Positions 16,118-22,642 of a DNA stretch of 22,642 nucleotides are shown piece by piece. The stretch lies in assembly GCA_037144255.1 (NCBI GenBank), contig JBAWXE010000039.1:1-22642 (forward strand), given 5' to 3'. Made by a program: the position numbers and the translations under genes. The stretch's first letter is position 1. Each line of letters begins with the position of its first letter. Source of the DNA: JBAWXE01 sp037144255. Lineage in GTDB: Bacteria > Bacteroidota > Bacteroidia > Chitinophagales > Chitinophagaceae. The notes beneath the pieces are model-generated. The model worked only from the letters and a program-made list of their open reading frames with translations. It was not told where the DNA came from and ran no database searches.

Positions 16118-17006
16118 TGTCTTTAATATCAGTTACTTCTACTGAGAACATCAGAATAGAATTAGGAGCGATTGGGCCTTGTGCATTAGGGCCATATGCC
16201 AAAGTAGAAGGGATGTACAACATGCCTTTACCACCTTTTTTCAATAATGCTACACCTTCATCCCAACCTTTGATCACTTGACCTTGACCTAAACCAAAAG
16301 TGAAAGGCTGAACATGCTTGAATTCAGGGTCTACGTTAGAGTCGAATGTTTTGCCATCCAAAGTTTTACCAGTATAATTAACAGTCACTTGTTTACCAGC
16401 TGCTGCTGTTGCACCGGTACCTTCTTTTTCTATTACATAGTAAAGACCAGATGCTGTTTTCTGAGCTTTAACATTGTTTTTAGTCAAATACTCTTGGATC
16501 ATTTTATCGTCAACATCTTTTTGCTTAGCAGACATTTCTTCCATTTCCTTTTTCTTTTCCTCAGCTGATTTCACTGATACCAGTTTTACGTAGTAAGTCA
16601 GCTTGGTACCTTTCTTCATGAAAGGAGGTACTTGACCGGCCGGAGCTTCTTTAATGATAGAATCAACAGAAATGCGCATTACTGCACTATCTCCCGGAGT
16701 CATCATGGAAACACCATCAACCCAACTATCACCTGCAGATTTTGCCGGTGGCAATGGAGTTCCGATAGGTTGTCCGTTATTGTTTTTTCTAGAATCGAAT
16801 AGCACACTGTCTCCGATTTTTACAGTAAGATGCATTTCAACGAAGTCACCTGTTTTAGGTTTTTTGTCGCCTGGGGCATCAGTTACGATTTTGTACTCAA
16901 GGCCTTTTGGAGTTTTCTTAAATCCATCCTTGTTTTGCGCATTACAAGCGCTCTGACTGATCAGTGTAGTGCCTAAAAGGGCAATTGGTAAAATACGTTT
17001 TATCAT
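16089..17006 (-). CDS. Two-domain FKBP-type peptidyl-prolyl isomerase, lipoprotein
   Basis: A 305-residue protein starting with a lipoprotein signal (likely lipidated Cys21 in ISQSACNAQ). Two FKBP domains follow. The N-terminal one (about 34-145) has the fold outline (KTGDFVEMHL, SWVDGVSMMTPGD) but not the active-site aromatics. A charged helix (146-175, rich in Lys and Glu) links to a canonical domain (about 186-294) with Tyr211, Phe221-Asp222, QVIKGWDEG (Val244, Ile245, Trp248) and Tyr271 in LAYGPNAQG. It should speed prolyl turns or chaperone folding of proteins outside the inner membrane. Only the second domain looks active; the first may bind clients. It starts 12 bp after nrnA and its end overlaps the aminopeptidase start, so translation is probably coupled. 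Confidence 0.93.
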   Translation of the reverse strand: MIKRILPIALLGTTLISQSACNAQNKDGFKKTPKGLEYKIVTDAPGDKKPKTGDFVEMHLTVKIGDSVLFDSRKNNNGQPIGTPLPPAKSAGDSWVDGVSMMTPGDSAVMRISVDSIIKEAPAGQVPPFMKKGTKLTYYVKLVSVKSAEEKKKEMEEMSAKQKDVDDKMIQEYLTKNNVKAQKTASGLYYVIEKEGTGATAAAGKQVTVNYTGKTLDGKTFDSNVDPEFKHVQPFTFGLGQGQVIKGWDEGVALLKKGGKGMLYIPSTLAYGPNAQGPIAPNSILMFSVEVTDIKDSGNDNAPQH

Positions 17007-17018
17007 GTTTGTTTTTAA

Positions 17019-18017
17019 TTATCGGGGGTGAATATCGGACAAAATTTTCTTAAAATATGCAATTGTTTCGCTAAAACTTAAAGAAGTGCGTCCTCCGGAG
17101 GCATTAAAGTGCCCTCCACCACTAAAATATTCTCTGGCAATTGCACTCACATCAAAATTTCCTTTACTGCGTAATGAGAGCTTTACTTCATCATTCCTTT
17201 CTGTTATCAAAACTGCAAAACGCACGCCAGCTATGCTTAATGGGTAGTTTACCATTCCTTCCATATCTCCACTTTGTACCTCAAAACGAGACATATCTCT
17301 TTTAGATATGGTTACTAGGCCAGAGTTCAATTCTGGAAATATTTCCATTTTTTCACTCAATACATATCCCAAAAATTTCATTCTGTCTGCAGACCACGAA
17401 TCGTAAATTTCTTCATGTATAACGCTGTGATTAAGACCGCGCCTTTTGAAATCTGCAGCCATTTCATGTACCCCAGCGGAGGTGATTGGGAAGCGAAATG
17501 AGCCTGTGTCGGTCATTACGCCCGTATATAAGCACGCTGCAATATCTAGATCAATGAGTGCATTGTCATTGCATAGATTGATAAAGTCATAAACCATTTC
17601 GCAAGTGCTACTTTTTTCAGGAATACTCATACCATAATCCCATACTGGGGCTGGCATCAGGTGATGATCTAATAATATTTTGGGTTGTGTGGCAGCTTCC
17701 AAAAAAGGTGATAAATGCTTAGTACGATCATATGCATTGAAGTCTAAGCAAAAAATTAGATCGCATGTACTTAGTAATCGTTGTACTTCTTTCGGTTCAG
17801 ATTCGAAATTGTATAATTTGTCTACTCCTGGCATCCACATAAGAAATTCAGGTAACTCACTGGGAGATACTGGTATTACTTCATGTCCTTTTTTTACCAG
17901 ATAGTGGTATAGACCCAACATACTGCCTATGGCATCACCATCCGGTTTGTGGTGGGTGGTTATGAATATACGTTTAGGGGATTGTAGTAAAGGGAACGCG
18001 TCTTGTATTGAATGCAT
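17019..18017 (-). CDS. nrnA: DHH/DHHA1 phosphoesterase, NrnA-type
   Basis: The 332-residue protein matches bifunctional oligoribonuclease / pAp phosphatase NrnA. The DHH domain gives the metal ligands in order: TTHHKPDGDAIGS (His22, Asp26, Asp28), Asp92 in CLDFN, the name-giving DHH at 117-119, and Asp170 in TDTGSFRF. The DHHA1 domain near the C-terminus carries the substrate loop GGGHFNASGG (300-309). NrnA degrades 2-5 nt RNA fragments (nanoRNA), linear pGpG-type dinucleotides, and 3'-phosphoadenosine 5'-phosphate. It is the likely replacement for Orn in this phylum. It heads a three-gene minus-strand unit and diverges from ndk. The symbol is given by family and length; related DHH enzymes such as GdpP have extra domains that are absent here. 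Confidence 0.88.
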   Translation of the reverse strand: MHSIQDAFPLLQSPKRIFITTHHKPDGDAIGSMLGLYHYLVKKGHEVIPVSPSELPEFLMWMPGVDKLYNFESEPKEVQRLLSTCDLIFCLDFNAYDRTKHLSPFLEAATQPKILLDHHLMPAPVWDYGMSIPEKSSTCEMVYDFINLCNDNALIDLDIAACLYTGVMTDTGSFRFPITSAGVHEMAADFKRRGLNHSVIHEEIYDSWSADRMKFLGYVLSEKMEIFPELNSGLVTISKRDMSRFEVQSGDMEGMVNYPLSIAGVRFAVLITERNDEVKLSLRSKGNFDVSAIAREYFSGGGHFNASGGRTSLSFSETIAYFKKILSDIHPR

Positions 18018-18090
18018 GATATTATTTAAGCCTGTTTTATTGGGCTATCCTTTTATTTTGCTTGCAATTTACATTATCCCTTTTTTAATC

Positions 18091-18109
18091 TTCTATACTA
18101 TGTATAGAA
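18091..18109. promoter_or_regulatory. Operator-like palindrome between nrnA and ndk
   Basis: TTCTATAC (18091-18098) and GTATAGAA (18102-18109) form a perfect 8-bp inverted repeat around TAT. It sits in the divergent intergenic region, 17 bp upstream of the ndk -7 element, i.e. over the -33 region. The position suits a repressor or activator site. No regulator gene is nearby, so the role is inference. Confidence 0.35.
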
Positions 18110-18126
18110 TCTTCGTGAAATGTACC

Positions 18127-18134
18127 TACCTTTG
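18127..18134 (+). promoter_or_regulatory. -7 element of the ndk promoter
   Basis: TACCTTTG matches TAnnTTTG exactly and lies 28 bases before the ndk ATG. A convincing -33 TTG is missing at the usual distance; the palindrome at 18091-18109 occupies that area. It also argues against a longer ndk reading frame, since any start before about 18140 would lie outside the transcript. Confidence 0.5.
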
Positions 18135-18162
18135 CGGCGTCATCTTAAAAATAAATAGTTAT

Positions 18163-18579
18163 ATGTCTAATCGTACTTTTACAATGATCAAACCGGACGC
18201 AGTACGTGCCGGTAATATTGGCAATATCCTGCAAATGATCAACGCAGGTGGATTTCGTATAGTTGCTATGAAATACACACGCTTGACTTTGGATCAAGCA
18301 GGTAAATTCTATGAAGTTCATAAAGAGCGCACATTTTATGGCGAATTGACTGAATTTATGAGTAGCGGACCTATCGTTGCAGCTATTCTTGAAAAAGATA
18401 ATGCTGTTGCTGATTTCCGAACTCTTATTGGTGCTACTAATCCTGCTCAGGCAGCCGAAGGTACTATCCGTAAAAAATATGCTGCTTCCATAGGCGAGAA
18501 TGCAGTACATGGTTCTGATAGCGATGATAACGCTAAGATCGAAGCTGATTTCTTCTTCAATGGACTAGAACGTTTCTAA
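18163..18579 (+). CDS. ndk: Nucleoside diphosphate kinase
   Basis: The 138-residue protein from MSNRTFTMIKPDAV is a complete Ndk, the normal length. Lys10 in MIKPDAV, the HKERTFYGEL loop (53-62) and the active-site His116 in ENAVHGSDS are all present. The enzyme moves the gamma phosphate between nucleoside triphosphates and diphosphates through phospho-His116, balancing NTP and dNTP pools in the cytoplasm. The open frame reaches back to 17929, but that extension crosses the promoter element and has no Ndk similarity, so ATG 18163 is chosen. The gene is divergent from nrnA and ends in a strong bidirectional terminator. Confidence 0.98.
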   Translation: MSNRTFTMIKPDAVRAGNIGNILQMINAGGFRIVAMKYTRLTLDQAGKFYEVHKERTFYGELTEFMSSGPIVAAILEKDNAVADFRTLIGATNPAQAAEGTIRKKYAASIGENAVHGSDSDDNAKIEADFFFNGLERF

Positions 18580-18598
18580 ATACATAGTTGAAACCATT

Positions 18599-18632
18599 AA
18601 AAATGCCCGCTCAAATTGAGACGGGCATTTTT
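18599..18632. terminator. Bidirectional intrinsic terminator after ndk
   Basis: AAAAATGCCCG (18599-18609) pairs perfectly with CGGGCATTTTT (18622-18632). A further five base pairs (CTCAA/TTGAG) stand inside, leaving one bulged A and a minimal loop. A-run on one side and T-run on the other make it work for both the plus-strand ndk and the minus-strand SRPBCC gene that ends at 18658. Confidence 0.9.
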
Positions 18633-18657
18633 CTTTCCGATAAGCGGCAGATATATT

Positions 18658-19158
18658 TTAGTCGTTTCCTATTCCAACTGTTTTTTTACTTTTATTTCTT
18701 AGGTCTACACCTCCTTCTAAAATAGATTTCAAATTACAACGATAGAATGTCCAACCGGTACTGCATCCCACATAAAAATTCATTTTGCTTTCTTCGTCAG
18801 TAGGTATATTTTCCTGTATGATCTCGAGTATAGTTACATCACCATCTTGTTTTAAATTCACGGTTACAATTCCTGCCTTCCCAAATACAAATTGTAATTT
18901 ATCTTTACCATTAGCTTCCAGTATCTCTCCCCTTTCCACTACTGTATCCGGATGTCCATGCCACATCCATTCATAAGTATCCCCTTTTTGAATAAAACTA
19001 TCTCTTTCTCTAACAGAACCATTTGCCCGTTTGAATTCTGCTTTTCTTAAAAACCATTGTTCTAGATTAGCACGAGTGGTCCAGGCATCATATACCTGTG
19101 CCATATCAGCCTTGATGGGCATCTGTTGAGTAAATTTACTCCAATTGACCTGAGACAT
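18658..19158 (-). CDS. SRPBCC domain protein, AHSA1 (Hsp90 ATPase activator homolog) family
   Basis: A 166-residue protein of the START-like SRPBCC fold. The N-terminal strand and helix (PIKADMAQVYDAWTTRANLEQWF) are typical of AHSA1-family proteins (COG3832). The central strands include YEWMWHGHPDTVVERGEI, and the long C-terminal helix carries the usual CSTGWTFYRCNLKSILE pattern before a charged tail. The fold makes a deep hydrophobic cavity. Bacterial members have varied or unknown ligands, and the name 'Hsp90 activator' comes from a distant eukaryotic relative. It has its own start 127 bp from the divergent small membrane protein gene and shares its terminator with ndk. There are no catalytic residues to read. 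Confidence 0.85.
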   Translation of the reverse strand: MSQVNWSKFTQQMPIKADMAQVYDAWTTRANLEQWFLRKAEFKRANGSVRERDSFIQKGDTYEWMWHGHPDTVVERGEILEANGKDKLQFVFGKAGIVTVNLKQDGDVTILEIIQENIPTDEESKMNFYVGCSTGWTFYRCNLKSILEGGVDLRNKSKKTVGIGND

Positions 19159-19285
19159 CGGTGGTGGTTTATTTACCTTATAGAATTATTGAATTCCAAA
19201 TGAAAATCAAGTAGTTCAAATGTTAACGTGATGATATTTAGACATTTATTTAAATACTTATACTTATAAAAATTATATTCTATGA

Positions 19286-19894
19286 TTGTTCTATTTGAAT
19301 AAAATTTTAAATAAGAAGCCTCAATTACTATCTTTGGCTAGTCATAGGCCGCGCATTTTGAGAAAACATTTACCACGCATAATTTCTATAATTATACTAT
19401 CCTGTAGTGTCAGTGGTGTTTTTTATTATATATCTGCCGATGTAAAGCAAATACTCGCTAAGGCAGATGCACATTTTGCTATATCGCGTAGCGGGGTAAA
19501 TCTTGATTTCATTAAACTACCTATTACTCAATTTAATACTAATGAACCTGATGAGATTTCATACCAAGGCAAACAATATGATATTGTATCTTATCGGGTT
19601 GTAAACGATACTGTCATCATTTCTGTTTGGCATGATGAAAACGAAGAGCATCTCAATGCTGATATCATATCACATTTTGATACCAATTCAGATGTTTCAT
19701 CCAATGTTTCAGGTAAACAACTTAGTAAAAAGCAAGTACATATAGCTGATGACTATAAATATCTAACTGCGCTAGAGCGAATCAGATTTTCAATAGTGTC
19801 CTCTTCATCATCATTTTTTTCTACATCATCTTGTCTCCGTAGTAATTGCTCTATAGGCGTTATCAAGCCTCCTCCGCGTTATTTTGTAGCATAA
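19286..19894 (+). CDS. Small membrane-anchored Bacteroidota protein upstream of a TonB receptor
   Basis: The frame opens directly after an in-frame TGA and contains no ATG, so the start is TTG at 19286 or TTG at 19295 (202 or 199 residues). After a basic N-terminus (SHRPRILRKHLPR) one membrane helix (about 32-50, IISIIILSCSVSGVFYYI) should anchor it. The outer part has LDFIKLPI, then EISYQGKQYDIVSYRV and NDTVIISVWHDENEEHL, and it ends in a Ser-rich stretch, Cys residues and PPPRYF. The pattern 'IKLP ... EI-x-G-x-x-Y-x-x-V ... NDT' recalls a conserved Bacteroidota family of unknown function frequently encoded just ahead of TonB-dependent receptors; this is from memory. An overlapping ATG at 19282 leads only to a six-codon frame. 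A frameshift near the 5' end is possible. Confidence 0.72.
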   Translation: MFYLNKILNKKPQLLSLASHRPRILRKHLPRIISIIILSCSVSGVFYYISADVKQILAKADAHFAISRSGVNLDFIKLPITQFNTNEPDEISYQGKQYDIVSYRVVNDTVIISVWHDENEEHLNADIISHFDTNSDVSSNVSGKQLSKKQVHIADDYKYLTALERIRFSIVSSSSSFFSTSSCLRSNCSIGVIKPPPRYFVA

Positions 19895-19979
19895 TTCTAA
19901 TTGCATTATTAATGTTTACTTTCTTCATAGTAAGAATGTAATACTGCATTATTAACTATTTGTAACAAAATATACAATC

Positions 19980-22427
19980 ATGAAATTAAGGCATACTTCT
20001 GCATATATCATTATACTATTATTGCTATCCAATATAGCTTTTGCACAAAGTGAACTGAAAGGTGTTATTACTGATATTAAAGGGAATACCCCTGTCAAAT
20101 CTGCCACCATACAAATACCCGATCTGAAAATTCAAGCAAGTACTAATGCTTCGGGCTTATTTGATATTAAAGACCTATCATCAGGCACATATCTGGTTGT
20201 AATCAATAAGCCGGGTTATTCTACAATTGTAAAAACAATTACCATAAAAGGTGTTACAGAACTGAATGAAGCTTTAAAAGCATCAACTGCAGAGCTGAGT
20301 GAAGTGGTAGTAACAGGTGTATCTACAGCTACAGAACAACGCAAAAACCCTGTTCCGGTAGGTGTGATGACACACAATGAACTGCAACAGACCGCAGCTA
20401 CTAATATCATAGATGCTATTACCTACATACCCGGGGTGTCTGCCATTACAGATGGTCCGGCTATTTCTAAGCCTGTTATCAGAGGTTTAGGCTATAATAG
20501 GGTAGTGGTAATGAGTGAAGGCGTGCGTCAGGAAGGACAACAATGGGGTGACGAATTTGGTATAGAAGTAGATGAATACGCTGTTGATAAAGTAGAGGTA
20601 CTGAAAGGCCCGGGTACTCTCAGTTATGGATCGGATGCAATGGCAGGCGTTATCAATTTCCTGCCTGTGAAAGACCTGGAAGAAGGAAAAATAAAGGGCG
20701 ATGTCACAGCCAATTATCAAACCAATAACGGACTAATGGCAGCATCTGCTGATATACAAGGTAATCTGAAAGGTTTTGTTTGGGATGCTCGTTATACATT
20801 CAAACAAGCACATGCATATCAAAATAAATATGATGACTATGTTTGGAATTCAGGCTATGGTGAAAATGATTTTCGTGGCATGATAGGTTTGAACCGTAGT
20901 TGGGGTTACTCTCATCTCTCTTTCAGTGCGTTTGACCTGAAATTGGGTATTGTAGAGGGTTCAAGAGATACTATTACTGGCCAATTCCAAAAACACTATT
21001 TGGATATGAACGGTGGAGATAGTTTGGGTGTTGCACCATCTGGCGATTATAAAAAGTATGGTTTGTATCCTATCATACACCAACATATCAGACATTACAA
21101 AACCGTATGGGATAACAGTATTTTACTTGGCAGTGCTCACTTGAATGTGAAATTGGGTTTACAACAAAACTATCGTCAGGAAGCTAATGATATTACATTA
21201 GGAGATGTGTACAATAATTACTTCTACTTGAATACTGTGAACTATGATGTACAATATGTGTTCCCTGAAAGGAACCATTTCAACTTATCTGTGGGTGTGA
21301 ATGGTATGAGCCAATCATCAGAAGATCGCGGTTCTGTGTACTTAGTGCCAGAATATAATCTATTTGATATAGGTCTATTTGCTATTGCTAAGAAAACCTT
21401 CAACAAATTATCTGTAAGTGGTGGTTTGCGTTATGATTCTCGTAGTTTGCATGGGAACGATCTGTATACAGATTCTTTAGGTGCTCGAACCTCAGCTTCA
21501 GCATCAGATGCTACACACAGGTTCTATGCATATTATTCTAATTTCACAGGTGTATCTGGTAGCATCGGAGCTGCATATGATATCAATAGGAATTGGTATG
21601 CTAAACTGAATATTTCTCGTGGTTTTCGTGCTCCTAATATTGCAGAAAGTGGCTCTAATGGTATACATGATGGTACTACGTTCTATGAAATTGGCGATCC
21701 TACCCTAAAACCTGAGACCAGCTTGCAAATTGACGGAACGATTGGTTATAAAAATGAAGACTTAACAGCTGAATTGGATGCATTTACTAATCAGATCAAT
21801 AATTATATATTTGCTGTTAAGTTGAGTAGTGTTGTTGGTGGTGATTCGTTAAGGAATGACCCTACTACACCTTTCGGACCTTCACCTACCTTCAAATATA
21901 TTTCGGGTGATGCCTCTATTTCAGGTGCAGAGTTAATGGTGAATATACATCCTCGTAATCTCAGTTGGTTGCATTTTGATAATACATTTTCCATGATCAG
22001 TGCTATACAAAAAGGTCAGGGAGATTCTACAAAATATCTGCCCTATACACCTCCCTTTAAGTTACAATCCAAATTGGTTTTCACCGCTAAGAAACTCAAT
22101 AAATATTTTACCAATGCTTTTTTAAGCATTGGATATGAATATGATTTCAAACAAGATAAGGTATACTACAAATTCGGTGATGAAACAGTTACTCCTTCAT
22201 ATTCACTTATCAATGCTAGTATAGGAACCGATATATGCAGTAATAACAAGACCATCTGTTCTTTGTATATCATTGGCAATAACCTGGCCGATGAAGCTTA
22301 TCAAAGCAATATGGATCGTTTGAAATATGGCGATTTGAATGTGGTGACCGGTAGAACAGGTGTCTACAAAATGGGTAGGAATATCAGTATCAAACTGATC
22401 ATTCCCTTAGACCTGAAAAACAAATAA
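19980..22427 (+). CDS. TonB-dependent outer-membrane receptor with carboxypeptidase-like regulatory domain
   Basis: The 815-residue protein has a signal peptide of 22 residues (ending AFA before Gln23) and a CarboxypepD_reg-like beta domain (about 25-100: LKGVITDIKGNTPVKSATI, TYLVVINKPGY). A TonB box follows as LSEVVVTG (106-113), then a plug (about 120-230) with KPVIRGLGYNRVVVMSEGVR and VEVLKGPGTLSYGSDAMAGV. A 22-strand-type barrel fills the rest. It takes up a ligand through the outer membrane using energy from TonB-ExbBD. The plug segment GQQWGDEFGIEVDEY resembles metal-type receptors of the ZnuD kind, so a metal or metal complex is a reasonable guess. No SusD-like partner follows, so glycan uptake is unlikely. 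It is preceded by the small anchored protein (85 bp gap) and closed by a palindromic terminator. Confidence 0.94.
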   Translation: MKLRHTSAYIIILLLLSNIAFAQSELKGVITDIKGNTPVKSATIQIPDLKIQASTNASGLFDIKDLSSGTYLVVINKPGYSTIVKTITIKGVTELNEALKASTAELSEVVVTGVSTATEQRKNPVPVGVMTHNELQQTAATNIIDAITYIPGVSAITDGPAISKPVIRGLGYNRVVVMSEGVRQEGQQWGDEFGIEVDEYAVDKVEVLKGPGTLSYGSDAMAGVINFLPVKDLEEGKIKGDVTANYQTNNGLMAASADIQGNLKGFVWDARYTFKQAHAYQNKYDDYVWNSGYGENDFRGMIGLNRSWGYSHLSFSAFDLKLGIVEGSRDTITGQFQKHYLDMNGGDSLGVAPSGDYKKYGLYPIIHQHIRHYKTVWDNSILLGSAHLNVKLGLQQNYRQEANDITLGDVYNNYFYLNTVNYDVQYVFPERNHFNLSVGVNGMSQSSEDRGSVYLVPEYNLFDIGLFAIAKKTFNKLSVSGGLRYDSRSLHGNDLYTDSLGARTSASASDATHRFYAYYSNFTGVSGSIGAAYDINRNWYAKLNISRGFRAPNIAESGSNGIHDGTTFYEIGDPTLKPETSLQIDGTIGYKNEDLTAELDAFTNQINNYIFAVKLSSVVGGDSLRNDPTTPFGPSPTFKYISGDASISGAELMVNIHPRNLSWLHFDNTFSMISAIQKGQGDSTKYLPYTPPFKLQSKLVFTAKKLNKYFTNAFLSIGYEYDFKQDKVYYKFGDETVTPSYSLINASIGTDICSNNKTICSLYIIGNNLADEAYQSNMDRLKYGDLNVVTGRTGVYKMGRNISIKLIIPLDLKNK

Positions 22428-22444
22428 TTACAATTTAGTCTTAC

Positions 22445-22480
22445 AATAAAATGTCCCTTCATATGAAGGGACATTTTATT
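22445..22480. terminator. Perfect 36-bp palindromic terminator
   Basis: AATAAAATGTCCCTTCAT and its exact reverse complement stand back to back with no mismatch, centred between 22462 and 22463. The GC core (TGTCCCTTC/GAAGGGACA) is flanked by A/T runs in both directions. It lies between the plus-strand receptor and the minus-strand gene ending at 22498, as expected of a shared terminator. Confidence 0.85.
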
Positions 22481-22497
22481 TAGAATAAGTATTGAAA

Positions 22498-22642
22498 TTA
22501 TTTTTCTTGTAGTGCTGGGAACTGTACTCTGTTTCCCAGCCAGCTATCCTTAATAGGTATCAGCCAGTTTTCCTGTAATTCCTTTTTAGTTTCTACTGTA
22601 TTATTGAATAGGGGAGTATTCTGATTAATATATCCTTTATCT
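22498..22642 (-). CDS. C-terminal end of an unidentified protein
   Basis: An open minus-strand frame enters from the window edge and stops with TAA at 22498-22500, giving the last 47 complete residues. They read DKGYINQNTPLFNN, then KKELQENWLIPIKDSWLG and NRVQFPALQEK. The short tail is hydrophilic with two Trp and has no recognisable motif. The convergent arrangement with the receptor and the shared palindromic terminator support that the frame is a real gene end. Confidence 0.55.
   Translation of the reverse strand, partial: DKGYINQNTPLFNNTVETKKELQENWLIPIKDSWLGNRVQFPALQEK

Noticed and set aside
17929..18162. N-terminal extension of Ndk by 78 residues
   Set aside because: It crosses the nrnA start region and the TACCTTTG promoter element, has no Ndk similarity, and Ndk proteins start at MSNRTFTMIKPDAV-like sequence.
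19903..19955. Direct repeat GCATTATTAA (19903-19912 and 19946-19955) ahead of the TonB receptor as a regulator site
   Set aside because: Ten bases of AT-rich sequence repeat easily by chance here. No symmetry and no clear promoter element beside it.

Overview
The window looks like a chromosomal segment from a member of the Bacteroidota, most likely a Chitinophagaceae-like or related Sphingobacteriia-type bacterium. The pointers are a TonB-dependent receptor with an N-terminal carboxypeptidase-like regulatory domain, a bacillithiol synthase BshA of the Bacteroidota/Firmicutes type, secreted peptidases with a Gln right after the signal peptidase site, lipoproteins with relaxed lipoboxes, an AT-rich composition, and several promoter elements of the Bacteroidota form (-7 TAnnTTTG). 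The placement is from gene content and style only. No rRNA, tRNA, CRISPR array, transposase or integrase gene was seen.

Left part (1-3690) has an accessory character. All its genes are on the minus strand: the start of a protein with a RAMA/DUF4357-like N-terminus running off the window edge, a single-domain GIY-YIG protein, a 470-bp gene-free stretch with three tandem ~118-bp repeats each built of two small hairpins, and a large secreted caspase-family (C14) protein with an EF-hand-like loop and TPR-like repeats. The caspase gene sits between two copies of a 38-bp sequence (34/38 identical). One copy is the true 3' end of the neighbouring permease gene. The other is a stranded duplicate just downstream of the caspase stop. 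This suggests the caspase segment was inserted at, or duplicated together with, the permease 3' end.

Middle part (3691-11045): a minus-strand pair couples a secreted M28 metallopeptidase with an OppC/DppC-type permease (peptide breakdown and uptake). Plus-strand genes then encode a small c-type cytochrome lipoprotein, BshA (bacillithiol synthesis), an APC amino-acid permease and a membrane-anchored alpha/beta hydrolase. A minus-strand AhpD-like carboxymuconolactone decarboxylase family protein lies between BshA and the permease.

Right part (11049-19158) is mainly housekeeping. MutS is followed by a YdcF/DUF218 protein. NrnA-type DHH phosphoesterase, a two-domain FKBP lipoprotein and an M1 aminopeptidase form a compact operon. 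Ndk diverges from nrnA across an intergenic region with a clear -7 element and a palindrome, and ends in a bidirectional terminator shared with an SRPBCC/AHSA1 protein.

Finally (19286-22642) a small membrane-anchored Bacteroidota protein with a TTG start precedes a TonB-dependent outer-membrane receptor, closed by a perfect 36-bp palindromic terminator. The last 48 codons of an unidentified minus-strand gene reach the window edge.
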